The position numbers were made by a program, and so were the translations under genes. Below the pieces are notes generated by a model. The model was not told where the DNA came from. It did no database searches and saw nothing but the letters and a program-made list of their open reading frames with translations. This document shows, in pieces, positions 34,042 through 42,753 of a DNA stretch of 51,953 nucleotides. Numbering within the stretch: position 1 is the first letter of the stretch; each line of letters starts with the position of its first letter. The DNA is from Mogibacterium sp. (GTDB lineage: Bacteria; Bacillota; Clostridia; Peptostreptococcales; Anaerovoracaceae): assembly GCA_016775335.1 (NCBI GenBank), contig JAEUGJ010000010.1:158850-210802 (forward strand), written 5' to 3'.

Positions 34042-34971
34042 ATGGCAGGAATGAAAATCCTCGGATGGGGCAGTGCCCACGGAGACCGGTGCGTTTCCAA
34101 CGAGGACATGAAACAGTATGTGGATACCAGCGATGAGTGGATTCGAAGCAAAACGGGAATCGGCCAGCGGTATTTTGCAGAGAATAAAAGCAATTTGGAT
34201 ATGGCGGCAGAGGCCGGAGCGAAAGCGACAGCCCATCTGACACCGGAAGAGAAGTCGGAAATCGACGGACTGATCGTGGCTACTTTTACGCCGGATATGG
34301 CGACCCCGTCCATGGCGGCGGAAGTGGCGGGCCGGCTGGGCATTTCCGGAAAGGTGATGACTCTGGACGTGAACAGCGCCTGCTCCGGATTCGTGTACGG
34401 ATTGGTGCTGGCCAACGCACTGATGAACAGCGGGTTCCGGCGGATTCTGCTGATCGGAAGTGAGAAAATCAGTCCCATGATGGACATGGAGGACCGGAGA
34501 ACCTGCGTCCTCTTCGGTGATGCGGCGGGAGCTGTGGTACTGGAGGCGGATCCGGATGGGGAGTTTGAACACCTGGAGGGAACGGAACCCAACCACGATA
34601 TCCTGTGGTGCGATCGATTCGATCCCAATATCCGGATGGCGGGACAGGAAGTGTATCGTTTTGCGGTATCGGCGGTGCCGGAGTGCGGAGAAGAGCTTCT
34701 GCGCCGGGCGGGCAGAACCGTGGAGGATGTGGATTGGTATATCTTCCATCAGGCCAACATGCGGATTATTCGAAGTGCCGTTCGGAAGATGGGCATTTCG
34801 GAGGAGAAGTGCTTCCTGAATGTGGAGCAGTACGGAAATACCTCCGCGGCCAGCGTAGCGGTGGCATTGGCGGAATGCCTGGAAAGAAAAGAAATCAAGC
34901 GGGGAGACCGCATGATGGCAGTGGGCTTTGGGGCTGGGCTGACCTACGGCGGTGTGCTCATGACAATCTAA
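34042..34971 (+). CDS. fabH: 3-oxoacyl-ACP synthase III
   Basis: A 309-aa condensing enzyme starting fatty-acid synthesis from acetyl- or branched acyl-CoA and malonyl-ACP. Catalytic Cys114 lies in NSACSGF, with the His in IFHQAN and the Asn in YGNTSAAS completing the triad. AGGAG (32-36 of the 34000 block) fixes ATG 34042. Confidence 0.95.
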   Translation: MAGMKILGWGSAHGDRCVSNEDMKQYVDTSDEWIRSKTGIGQRYFAENKSNLDMAAEAGAKATAHLTPEEKSEIDGLIVATFTPDMATPSMAAEVAGRLGISGKVMTLDVNSACSGFVYGLVLANALMNSGFRRILLIGSEKISPMMDMEDRRTCVLFGDAAGAVVLEADPDGEFEHLEGTEPNHDILWCDRFDPNIRMAGQEVYRFAVSAVPECGEELLRRAGRTVEDVDWYIFHQANMRIIRSAVRKMGISEEKCFLNVEQYGNTSAASVAVALAECLERKEIKRGDRMMAVGFGAGLTYGGVLMTI

Positions 34972-34987
34972 AGGGACAGGAGAGAAT

Positions 34988-35896
34988 ATGAGACTGAATC
35001 AGATTTTGGGAACGGAATTCCCGATTATGCAGGGCGGTATGGCTCAGGTGGCAACCGGTGCTTTCGCGGCGGCGGTATCCAATGCGGGCGCGCTGGGAAT
35101 CATCGGCACCGGCGCCATGAACGGCGAGATGATGCGGAAGGAAATCGAAACCGCGAAATCCCTGACGGACAAGCCTTTCGGCGTGAACCTCATGATGATG
35201 AATCCGGACGTGGAAGAGATGGCGCAGATTATCGCGGAAGAGAAACCGTCCGTTGTCACCACCGGTGCGGGAAATCCGGGCAAATACGTGAAGATGTGGA
35301 AAGAACAGGGCATCAAAGTGATTCCGGTAGTTTCCTCCGTATCCCTGGCAAAGAGATTGGAGCGGGAAGGCGTGGATGCCATCATCGCAGAAGGAACGGA
35401 AAGCGGCGGCCATATCGGAGAGCTCACCACCATGGTGCTGCTGCCTCAGGTGGCGGATGCGGTTTCCGTACCGGTAATCGGTGCCGGCGGCATCGCTTCC
35501 GGAAGACAGATGAAGGCGGCGGAAATCCTGGGCGCGGTAGGCGTTCAGATCGGTACGGTGCTTCTGGGAAGCGAAGAGTGTCCGATTCATGCGAACTACA
35601 AGAATGCCCTGATTAAGGCAAAGGACCGCGCCACCGTAGTGACCGGCCGCAGCGTAGGCGTTCCGGTACGAGTGCTGAAGAACGGCATGACCCGGGACTA
35701 TTTGGAACTGGAGCAGAGCGGCGCCGAGAAGATGGAACTGGAGAAGTTCACATTGGGTGCCCTTCGGAGAGCGGTACACGAGGGCGACGTGGACCGGGGA
35801 TCGCTGATGGCGGGACAGGACGCTTCCTACATCAAGGAAATCCGTCCCCTGCGCGTGATTCTGGAAGAGATGATGAAGGAATACGAGGGCCTGTAG
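34988..35896 (+). CDS. fabK: Enoyl-ACP reductase II (FMN)
   Basis: A 302-aa TIM-barrel flavoenzyme that performs the last reduction of each elongation cycle; FabK replaces FabI in many Clostridia and streptococci. It has PIMQGGMAQVAT, the AEGTESGGHIGE phosphate/FMN motif with His, and PVIGAGGIASGRQ. GACAGGAGAG precedes the ATG. Confidence 0.94.
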   Translation: MRLNQILGTEFPIMQGGMAQVATGAFAAAVSNAGALGIIGTGAMNGEMMRKEIETAKSLTDKPFGVNLMMMNPDVEEMAQIIAEEKPSVVTTGAGNPGKYVKMWKEQGIKVIPVVSSVSLAKRLEREGVDAIIAEGTESGGHIGELTTMVLLPQVADAVSVPVIGAGGIASGRQMKAAEILGAVGVQIGTVLLGSEECPIHANYKNALIKAKDRATVVTGRSVGVPVRVLKNGMTRDYLELEQSGAEKMELEKFTLGALRRAVHEGDVDRGSLMAGQDASYIKEIRPLRVILEEMMKEYEGL

Positions 35897-35928
35897 AGAT
35901 TGCAGGTGGATAGAATCGAGGAATGAAT

Positions 35929-36954
35929 ATGTACAAAAAATGGCAGGTGCCGATTATTCAGGGAGGCATGGGTGTTGGAATTTCCATGGGCTCCTTGGCG
36001 GGAGCCGTTGCCCGGGAAGGTGGTATGGGGGTCATCTCCACGGCGGTCATCGGTTTTCGGGAAGAAGACGCCTGGACCCATCCGGTGGAAGCGGGCATTC
36101 GCGCCTTGAAAGAGGAAATTCGCAAAGCCCGGAAAATCTCGGAAGGGAAGGGTGCTATCGCCATCAACGCCATGGTGGTTACCACGGAATACAAAGAGCT
36201 GGTGAACGCGGCCATCGAGGCCGGCGTGGATGCGGTGATCTCCGGTGCGGGGCTGCCCCTGGAGCTTCCGGAAATTGCGGGAGACCGGGATGTGATGCTG
36301 GCGCCGGTGGTGTCCAGCGGCCGGGCGGCGCGTTTGATCGGCCGAGCGTGGAAGAGACACGGCCGAAAGCCGGATTTTATCGTGGTGGAAGGTTCCGATG
36401 CTGGCGGACACTTGGGATTCTCCAAGGATGATTTGCTGGCTCACGAGACCCGGTCGCTGGAGGACATCGTAAAGGACGTGGCGGCGCTGGATCCGGAAAT
36501 TCCGGTATTCGCGGCGGGCAGCGTCTTCGATGCCGATGACATTCGCCGAATGAGAGCGGCCGGAGCGGAGGGCGTGCAGATTGCCACCCGCTTCATCGCC
36601 ACGGAGGAATGCGATGCTTCTCCGGAATTCAAGAAAGCGATTCTGAATGCGCAGGAGAAAGATCTTCGCATCATTCAGAGTCCGGTAGGACTTCCGGGCA
36701 GAGCGGTGGATTCCCCGCTGCTGCGGCGGGTGGACCGGGAAGGCCGCATCGCGCCGAAGCGGTGCCGGAACTGCATTCAGAGCTGTGACCCGGCAACTAC
36801 CAAGTACTGCATCAGTCAGGCGCTGATTCAGGCATTCTACGGCAATTGGGAGGAAGGACTCTTCTTCTCCGGGGCCAACGTGGGCCGAATTAATGCGATG
36901 ACGACGGTAAAAGAACTAATGGATGAATTGAAGCAGGGCTTCCGACCGGAATAG
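35929..36954 (+). CDS. Nitronate monooxygenase/FabK-like FMN protein of unknown role
   Basis: A 341-aa (343 if ATG 35923 is used) TIM-barrel flavoprotein related to nitronate monooxygenase and FabK: PIIQGGMGVGISMG, VEGSDAGGHLGF, and the core PVFAAGSVFDADD. It differs from FabK by a C-terminal Cys cluster CRNCIQSC...KYC (near residue 290). GAGGA lies 6 bp before ATG 35929 but only 1 bp before 35923, favouring the former. Its position between fabK and fabD suggests a function in lipid metabolism, such as a second enoyl reductase or isomerase, but this is a guess. FabM and FabN are absent here. Confidence 0.8.
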   Translation: MYKKWQVPIIQGGMGVGISMGSLAGAVAREGGMGVISTAVIGFREEDAWTHPVEAGIRALKEEIRKARKISEGKGAIAINAMVVTTEYKELVNAAIEAGVDAVISGAGLPLELPEIAGDRDVMLAPVVSSGRAARLIGRAWKRHGRKPDFIVVEGSDAGGHLGFSKDDLLAHETRSLEDIVKDVAALDPEIPVFAAGSVFDADDIRRMRAAGAEGVQIATRFIATEECDASPEFKKAILNAQEKDLRIIQSPVGLPGRAVDSPLLRRVDREGRIAPKRCRNCIQSCDPATTKYCISQALIQAFYGNWEEGLFFSGANVGRINAMTTVKELMDELKQGFRPE

Positions 36955-36981
36955 GGACGGATTCCTGCAAAGGAGTAAAGC

Positions 36982-37920
36982 ATGAGAACAGCAGTTTTGT
37001 TCGCCGGTCAGGGAAGCCAGACCGTGGGAATGGGAAAAGACCTTTATGACAATTACGAAGAGTTTCGCCGGGTGTTCGACCTGCTGACTCCGGAGGAGCA
37101 GCAGATTGCGTGGCACGGACCGGAGGAACGGCTCAGCGATACGGCCTACACTCAGCCGATTCTTTTGGCATTCGGCGCAGGAGTCTATGAGATTCTTCAC
37201 AAGGACGGCTGGACACCGGATCTGGGCGCCGGACTGAGCCTGGGAGAATACACCGCGCTGACGGCGGCACAGGTGCTGTCCCCGAAGGATGGGGTGGAGC
37301 TGGTTCGTTTTCGGGCCGAAGAGATGAAGAAAGCCGCTGCCGGTATCGAACCGGAAATGGTGGCCATCATGGGGCTGGATGTGGATCAGGTAAAAGAATG
37401 CTGTCTCCGGGCCGGGGAATCCGAAGGGATTTCCGGCGTGGCGGAGATTACCAACCTGAACTGCCCGGGTCAGATTATCGTTTCCGGTGAAGCCGAAGCG
37501 GTGCAGCGGGCGGCGGAGCTGGCGCAGGAAAAGGGTGCTCGGCGCTGCATGAAACTGAACGTAAGCGGTCCTTTCCACACTTCTTATATGAAGCCGGCGG
37601 GGGACGCTCTCCGGGAGCGATTCGGACACGTGGACTGGAACGAACCTGATTTTACCCTGATGTACAACTATATCGGGGACGAAAAATCGGAAGGGGACGC
37701 GATTCCGGAACTTTTGGTGAATCAGGTGTCCAACGGCGTGAAGATGGAAGCCATCATTCGAAATATGCTGGCGGCCGGTGTGGAGAGAATCATTGAGATT
37801 GGGCCGGGCAGCACCCTGGCGGGATTCGTTCGGAAGATTGACCGAAAGGCGGAGTGCATCAGCATCAGCTCCTGTGAGGATGTGGAGAAGGTGCGGGCGC
37901 TGCTGAAGGAAGAGGCGTAG
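36982..37920 (+). CDS. fabD: Malonyl-CoA:ACP transacylase
   Basis: A 312-aa acyltransferase loading malonyl groups on ACP. N-terminal LFAGQGSQ, catalytic Ser86 in GLSLGEY, and the His in GPFHTSYM. AAAGGAG precedes the ATG. Confidence 0.96.
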   Translation: MRTAVLFAGQGSQTVGMGKDLYDNYEEFRRVFDLLTPEEQQIAWHGPEERLSDTAYTQPILLAFGAGVYEILHKDGWTPDLGAGLSLGEYTALTAAQVLSPKDGVELVRFRAEEMKKAAAGIEPEMVAIMGLDVDQVKECCLRAGESEGISGVAEITNLNCPGQIIVSGEAEAVQRAAELAQEKGARRCMKLNVSGPFHTSYMKPAGDALRERFGHVDWNEPDFTLMYNYIGDEKSEGDAIPELLVNQVSNGVKMEAIIRNMLAAGVERIIEIGPGSTLAGFVRKIDRKAECISISSCEDVEKVRALLKEEA

Positions 37921-37953
37921 TGAAGCGGCGGAAGTGCCGGTAAAGGAGAGATT

Positions 37954-38688
37954 ATGAAGCAGACAGCGATAGTCACCGGAGGCAGCCGGGGCATTGGAAG
38001 AGCCGTGGCGATGCGCCTGGCGAAGGACGGAATGAACCTGGTAATCAACTACCGGGGAAACAGCGCAGCGGCGGAAGAGACGGAGCGGCTCTGCCGAGAG
38101 CTGGGAGCGGAGGTGCTCCTGGTGCAGGGCGATGTGTCTCGCGCAGAGGATTGTGAGAAGCTGGCGGCGCAGGCCAAAGAGGCGTTCGGCCGGGTGGACG
38201 TACTGGTGAACAACGCGGGAATCACCCGAGACGGGCTGCTGGCGCGGATGACGGAAGAGGATTTTCGGGCGGTGCTGGATGTGAATCTGGTGGGCCCGTG
38301 GAATATGATGAAGGCCGTGAACCGCATCATGATGAAGCAGCGGTACGGCCGGATCGTGAACCTGTCCTCCGTAACGGGGCTGATGGGCAATATGGGACAG
38401 ACCAATTACGCGGCGGCCAAAGCCGGAATCGTGGGCATGACGAAGTCCTACGCTCGGGAAGTGGCCAGCCGGGGAATCACGGTGAACGCCGTGGCACCGG
38501 GGTTTATCGATACGGATATGACGGAGGCGATGCCGGAAGGCGCGAAGGATAAAATCATCACCGGAATTCCGATGGGACGCACCGGAAAGCCGGAAGACGT
38601 GGCGGAAGCGGTGGCTTTCCTGGCGAGCGAACAGGCCGGATACATCACGGGCGAGGTCCTGCGGGTAGATGGCGGAATGGCGATGTAG
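37954..38688 (+). CDS. fabG: 3-oxoacyl-ACP reductase
   Basis: A 244-aa short-chain dehydrogenase with the NADPH motif TGGSRGIGRA (residues 8-17), NNAG, and the Ser-Tyr-Lys set in LSSVTG and YAAAKAG. It performs the first reduction of elongation. AAAGGAGAG precedes the ATG. Confidence 0.96.
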   Translation: MKQTAIVTGGSRGIGRAVAMRLAKDGMNLVINYRGNSAAAEETERLCRELGAEVLLVQGDVSRAEDCEKLAAQAKEAFGRVDVLVNNAGITRDGLLARMTEEDFRAVLDVNLVGPWNMMKAVNRIMMKQRYGRIVNLSSVTGLMGNMGQTNYAAAKAGIVGMTKSYAREVASRGITVNAVAPGFIDTDMTEAMPEGAKDKIITGIPMGRTGKPEDVAEAVAFLASEQAGYITGEVLRVDGGMAM

Positions 38689-38712
38689 AGGCAGAGAGAA
38701 GGAGAGAACAGG

Positions 38713-39945
38713 ATGAAAAGAAGAGTTGTGATTACCGGAATGGGTGCCATCACACCGGTGGGACTTTCCGCAAAGGAGACCTGGACGAACGTTCGGAACG
38801 GCGTGGTGGGCATCGCCCCGATTGAGACGCTGGACACCGAAGAGAGGCAGGTAAAAGTAGCCGGCGAGGTCAAGGGCTTCGATCCGACGGAAATCATGGA
38901 CAAAATGGAAGCCAGACGGAGTGCTCGTTTCACCCAGTTCGCCATCAAGGCGGCGCTGGAAGCTTTTGAGCAGAGCGGTCTGGATATGACCCAGGAGGAT
39001 GCCCTTCGCTTCGGCGTAAATATCGGAAGCGGAATCGGTTCCCTGCAGACCATCGAGGAAGAATACCGGAAAGGTCAGAAGCGGGGCTTCGACCGAATCT
39101 CTCCGCTTTTCGTGCCGATGGCCATCGTGAACATGGCGGCGGGCTCCGTTGCCATTCGCTTGGGATTCAAGGGAAGCTGCACCTGTTGCGTAACGGCTTG
39201 CGCTTCGGGAACCAACTCCATCGGAGAGGCGTTCCATGCCATCCGGGACGGATACTTTGACGTAATGGCGGCCGGCGGTTCGGAAGCCTGCATCAGCGAC
39301 CTGGGACTGGGCGGCTTCACCTCCATGAAGGCGCTGACCACGGCGGAGGATCCGCTGCGGGCGTCCATCCCTTTTGACCGAGAAAGAGGCGGCTTCGTCC
39401 TGGGCGAAGGTGCCGGCGTACTGATTCTGGAAGAGTACGAGCACGCAGTGGCAAGAGGTGCGGAAATCCTGGGAGAAATCGTGGGATACGGTGCCACCTG
39501 TGATGCACACCACATGACAGCACCGCTGGAAGACGGAAGCGGTGCGGCTGCCTGCATGACGATGGCGATGGAAGACGGAAATGTGCGCCCGGAGGAAGTG
39601 GGATACATCAACGCCCACGGAACGGGAACGCCGCTGAACGACCGGTGCGAAACCGCTGCGGTAAAGCTGGCCTTCGGGGAGTCCGCATCCAAAGTAGTGA
39701 TGTCCTCCACCAAGTCCATGACCGGCCATCTGCTGGGCGGAAGCGGCGGCGTGGAAGCGGTGATTACCGCCAGCATGCTGCGGGATCAGTTTGCACCGCC
39801 GACGGCAGGCTATCAGGTGCCGGATGAAAACTGCGACCTGGACATCTGTCCGAACGAGGGTAAAGCGGTGGAGACGCAGTACGCGCTGTCCAATTCTCTG
39901 GGCTTCGGCGGACACAACGCCACCCTGCTGTTCCGGAGAGTGTAA
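38713..39945 (+). CDS. fabF: 3-oxoacyl-ACP synthase II
   Basis: A 410-aa elongating condensing enzyme with Cys163 in VTACASGTNS and the two active-site His residues in NAHGTGTPLND and SMTGHLLGGSGG. Full length. GAAGGAGAG precedes the ATG. Confidence 0.97.
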   Translation: MKRRVVITGMGAITPVGLSAKETWTNVRNGVVGIAPIETLDTEERQVKVAGEVKGFDPTEIMDKMEARRSARFTQFAIKAALEAFEQSGLDMTQEDALRFGVNIGSGIGSLQTIEEEYRKGQKRGFDRISPLFVPMAIVNMAAGSVAIRLGFKGSCTCCVTACASGTNSIGEAFHAIRDGYFDVMAAGGSEACISDLGLGGFTSMKALTTAEDPLRASIPFDRERGGFVLGEGAGVLILEEYEHAVARGAEILGEIVGYGATCDAHHMTAPLEDGSGAAACMTMAMEDGNVRPEEVGYINAHGTGTPLNDRCETAAVKLAFGESASKVVMSSTKSMTGHLLGGSGGVEAVITASMLRDQFAPPTAGYQVPDENCDLDICPNEGKAVETQYALSNSLGFGGHNATLLFRRV

Positions 39946-39975
39946 TCATAGAATCAAAGGATAAATGGAGAAAAA

Positions 39976-40407
39976 ATGGAACTGAATTTTGAACAGATTA
40001 AAGAGATACTTCCCCATCGCAGCCCATTTCTGCTGATTGACCGGGTCACCAATCTGGTGCCCGGCGAATCCGCAGAAGCGGTAAAATGCGTCAGCGGCAA
40101 CGAGCCGTTTTTCCAAGGCCATTTCCCGGAAAAAGCGGTGATGCCGGGGGTGCTGATTCTGGAAGCATTGGCACAGACCGGTGCGGTGGCAATTCTGTCC
40201 CTCCCGGAGAACGAAGGGAAGCTGGCCTTTTTCGGCGGCGTTAAAAACTGTCGCTTCCGGAGACAGGTGGTGCCCGGAGACGTACTGACCCTTCGGTGCT
40301 GCCTGACCCGCATGAGAGGCAGCGTTGGTTTTGGGGAAGTGGAGGCCACGGTGGACGGCGAGACGGCCGTTACCGGTGAGATTTCTTTCGCAATCGGCGA
40401 GGCGTAA
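39976..40407 (+). CDS. fabZ: 3-hydroxyacyl-ACP dehydratase
   Basis: A 143-aa hot-dog fold dehydratase: LPHRSPFLLIDRV, catalytic His in FFQGHFPEKAVMPGVL and Glu in ILEALAQTG. It completes the elongation cycle; no fabA is present. AATGGAGA lies just ahead of the ATG. Confidence 0.96.
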   Translation: MELNFEQIKEILPHRSPFLLIDRVTNLVPGESAEAVKCVSGNEPFFQGHFPEKAVMPGVLILEALAQTGAVAILSLPENEGKLAFFGGVKNCRFRRQVVPGDVLTLRCCLTRMRGSVGFGEVEATVDGETAVTGEISFAIGEA

Positions 40408-40429
40408 GCTATACTGAATCCGTTTTTTC

Positions 40430-40438
40430 TGATATAAT
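40430..40438 (+). promoter_or_regulatory. Possible internal promoter of the marR-type gene
   Basis: Extended -10 TGATATAAT (TATAAT 40433-40438) after a T-rich run, 20 bp before the gene. No good -35 is visible. It would let the regulator be made apart from the fab operon. Confidence 0.45.
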
Positions 40439-40458
40439 CACGGATGAGGTGAAACAAA

Positions 40459-40941
40459 ATGCTGGAACGAAATTTTCAAAGGGTCTATAACCGATTCAAA
40501 TTATCATTATACGCCCGGGTCTTTAAAGAGGACCGGGACGGGGGAAAGGATTCCCTCACTACGCAGGAAGTGATTTCCATGGAAATCATCAACTGCATGA
40601 ACGAACCGACGGTGAACGAATTCGCCGCCATGGCCACCTTGTCCGCGCCTAATGCGGCGTACCGGGTGAACCAACTGGTGAAAAAAGGCTATATCGAGAA
40701 GGTTCAGAGCGACACGGATAAGCGGGAGTTCCATCTCCGGATTACACCGAAATACGAAGAGGATTACGGAGATATCTTCAACTACATCAACATGGTCTGC
40801 CAGCGGATCCGGAAGCGCTTCCCGGAGGAAGACGTGGAAAAGCTGGACGAAATGTTGGAGATTATTGTGTCGGAGCTGATGAAGGAAACCGATGTGCTCC
40901 GCCTGGTTGCCGGACGAGGCACCGGCCGGGGAAGCGAGTAG
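40459..40941 (+). CDS. MarR-family regulator, FabT-like
   Basis: A 160-aa winged-helix protein with the DNA-binding part near residues 40-95 (PTVNEFAAMATLSAPNAAYRVNQLVKKGYIEKVQSDTDKREFHLRIT). It closes the fatty-acid operon, as fabT heads it in streptococci, so it may repress the operon in response to acyl-ACP. The perfect inverted repeat at 30083-30126 is a candidate target. Identity as FabT is inferred from context. GAGGTG precedes the ATG. Confidence 0.78.
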   Translation: MLERNFQRVYNRFKLSLYARVFKEDRDGGKDSLTTQEVISMEIINCMNEPTVNEFAAMATLSAPNAAYRVNQLVKKGYIEKVQSDTDKREFHLRITPKYEEDYGDIFNYINMVCQRIRKRFPEEDVEKLDEMLEIIVSELMKETDVLRLVAGRGTGRGSE

Positions 40942-40955
40942 CAAGAGAAATTAAG

Positions 40956-40985
40956 ACGCCCTCCTTTTTGCGGGAGGGTGTTTTT
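40956..40985. terminator. Terminator between the fab operon and mgsA
   Basis: ACGCCCTCC / GGAGGGTGT arms with a T-rich loop, followed by TTTTT on the plus strand. It separates convergent genes and may act on both. Confidence 0.8.
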
Positions 40986-40990
40986 ATGGG

Positions 40991-41482
40991 CTATTTCTCG
41001 GAACTGTCGATTTCTTCCTGGATGTCCTGAACTCTGCGCTGATTCATATCGGTGTAATCCTCGCTGATGCAGGTGTACTCCCGGTTGAAGAAATCGCTGT
41101 GAATCATAAAGTCCGCCGTGGACCGGTTGTTGGCAAAAGGCACGTCGTACACGTTTGCGATTCGAAGCAGTGCCTTGATATCCGGGTCGTGAGGCTGAGC
41201 TTCCAGCGGATCGCTGAAGAAAATCACCATGTCGATTTTTCCTTCCGCAATGCGGGCCCCCACTTCCTGGTCGCCGCCCAAAGGACCGCTTTTCAGCGCT
41301 TCTACCGGAAGACCGGTATTCTCGGAAATCAGCCGCGCCGTGGTTCCGGTTCCGCAGAGGAAATGCTGCCCCAGAATGTCCCGGTTCTTCTGGCACCATC
41401 GAATCATCGCTTCCTTCTTGTGGTCGTGAGCAATCAGCGCAATCCGCTTCTGCAGGCCGAGTTTTCTTGTAATGTCTGCCAT
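40991..41482 (-). CDS. mgsA: Methylglyoxal synthase
   Basis: A 163-aa enzyme converting dihydroxyacetone phosphate to methylglyoxal and phosphate, a glycolytic bypass. Residues known from E. coli MgsA align at the same numbers: His19 and Asp20 in AHDHKK, Asp71 in GPLGGDQEVGA, and His98 in QPHDPD. The phosphate loop is GTGTTAR (44-50). AAGGAGGTG fixes the start at 41482; the longer open frame is not supported. Confidence 0.95.
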   Translation of the reverse strand: MADITRKLGLQKRIALIAHDHKKEAMIRWCQKNRDILGQHFLCGTGTTARLISENTGLPVEALKSGPLGGDQEVGARIAEGKIDMVIFFSDPLEAQPHDPDIKALLRIANVYDVPFANNRSTADFMIHSDFFNREYTCISEDYTDMNQRRVQDIQEEIDSSEK

Positions 41483-41659
41483 ATTCTTCACCTCCTTATT
41501 TGCGTTCAGTATAGCACTTTTCGGAAAATATGATATCCCGAAATTGTATTTTTGCAGAAAAATTCCTGTAAAAAAAGAGACGAAAAATGCGGAGGCGACC
41601 GACACATTTCTGTGGAAAACTATTTCTGTTCGTCACATCATTTCTTCACAGTGCGACCA

Positions 41660-41686
41660 TTTACAAAACGCGGAATGTGATAAAAT
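41660..41686 (+). promoter_or_regulatory. Probable promoter of the EFR1 gene
   Basis: Extended -10 TGATAAAAT (TAAAAT 41681-41686) and TTTACA (41660-41665) at a short 15-bp spacing. Confidence 0.4.
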
Positions 41687-41733
41687 TCTAATGTATAAAA
41701 ATGTAGAGTAATGATTTTTTGTAGGGAGAATCC

Positions 41734-42558
41734 ATGATTAACAAAGTTGTGGGATTGTATTTCAGCCCATCCGGCGATACCGCGAGGCTGACCAAAAGAG
41801 TAACAGAGGAAATCGCGGCGCGCATGGACGACGCCTGTATCGAGAACCTCTCTGTATCATATATCGATTTGCTGCGCAATCCTCTGATGGAGGACTGCAC
41901 TTTTGACGAGGAGACCATTGTGATTGTAGGGATGCCGGCCTTCAACGGACGGGTGCCCCTGCCTTGTGTTAAGATGATTCAGAAGATGCATGGAACGGGC
42001 TCCATGACCGTCTGCCTGGTGGATTACGGAAATAGCTCCTACGGGGATGCGCTGTATGAGCTGTATACCTTTATGAATGACCAGGGATTTGCCGTGCTCA
42101 GCGCCGGGGCCTTCGTCTCCCAGCACGTGATTTTCAAAAGAATAGCGGCATGTCGTCCGGACGATCGGGATATTCAGAAGATGAAGGAATTCTGCGAACT
42201 CACCTCCCGCAAGCTGCACCGGTTCTGCGGCACCATGATTCAGGAGCTGCGGGCGAAGCCGGCACCCCTGGACATCAAGGGATCCATCCCCAGCAAGGCA
42301 CCCCTGCGCCTGCCGCTGCATCCGACGCCCAACAAGCACTGCACCAACTGCGGAGCCTGTGCACAGATTTGTCCCATGGGGGCCATCAATCTGAGAGATG
42401 TGCGAAAGGTGGATGTGCGGAAGTGCATTTCCTGTACCGCCTGCATTCGGGTATGTCCGGAAGGGGCCCGGGATTTTCACGGACCGATGTGTGCGGCTTC
42501 CGGCCTGGCGCTGGAGAAGCTGTACAGCAAGAGAAAGGACCCGGAGTGGTTCATGTAA
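41734..42558 (+). CDS. EFR1-family flavodoxin-ferredoxin fusion
   Basis: A 274-aa soluble electron-transfer protein. The N-terminal flavodoxin-like domain (about 1-180) has the FMN phosphate-loop region LYFSPSGDTARLT. The C-terminal ferredoxin domain has two [4Fe-4S] sites, CTNCGACAQICPMGA and CISCTACIRVCPEGA. Such EFR1 proteins are widespread in anaerobes but their partners are unknown. GTAGGGAGA precedes the ATG. Confidence 0.88.
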   Translation: MINKVVGLYFSPSGDTARLTKRVTEEIAARMDDACIENLSVSYIDLLRNPLMEDCTFDEETIVIVGMPAFNGRVPLPCVKMIQKMHGTGSMTVCLVDYGNSSYGDALYELYTFMNDQGFAVLSAGAFVSQHVIFKRIAACRPDDRDIQKMKEFCELTSRKLHRFCGTMIQELRAKPAPLDIKGSIPSKAPLRLPLHPTPNKHCTNCGACAQICPMGAINLRDVRKVDVRKCISCTACIRVCPEGARDFHGPMCAASGLALEKLYSKRKDPEWFM

Positions 42559-42623
42559 ATATTGAATACAATCTGCGGTGATCGGAAACCTCCGGCGCTG
42601 CGGATTATTTTTTTATTCAATAT
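42559..42623 (+). terminator. Long terminator hairpin after the EFR1 gene
   Basis: Inner stem AATCTGCGG (42570-42578) / CTGCGGATT (42598-42606) followed by TTTTTTTT, enclosed by outer arms ATATTGAATA / TATTCAATAT. Confidence 0.75.
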
Positions 42624-42662
42624 TTTTACAAAAATAAGCACAAAGCGTTGTTCAAAAAACCA

Positions 42663-42691
42663 TTGACAGGAGGAAATCAGGGGTTTAGAAT
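42663..42691 (+). promoter_or_regulatory. Promoter of the citrate-to-oxoglutarate operon
   Basis: TTGACA (42663-42668), 17-bp spacer, TAGAAT (42686-42691), about 60 bp before the first gene. Confidence 0.85.
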
Positions 42692-42753
42692 ACAAGTATA
42701 CAATTTAGGAGAAGGGGGCGCATGGTGCCCGAACAGCGTAAGAGGTAAGAGAT

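Noticed and set aside
36916..39915. 999-codon open frame on the minus strand (also 44490-47288 and 19068-21509)
   Set aside because: Antisense to well-identified fabD/fabG/fabF, aconitase/isocitrate dehydrogenase and LRR genes; long open antisense frames come from the codon bias of the sense genes.
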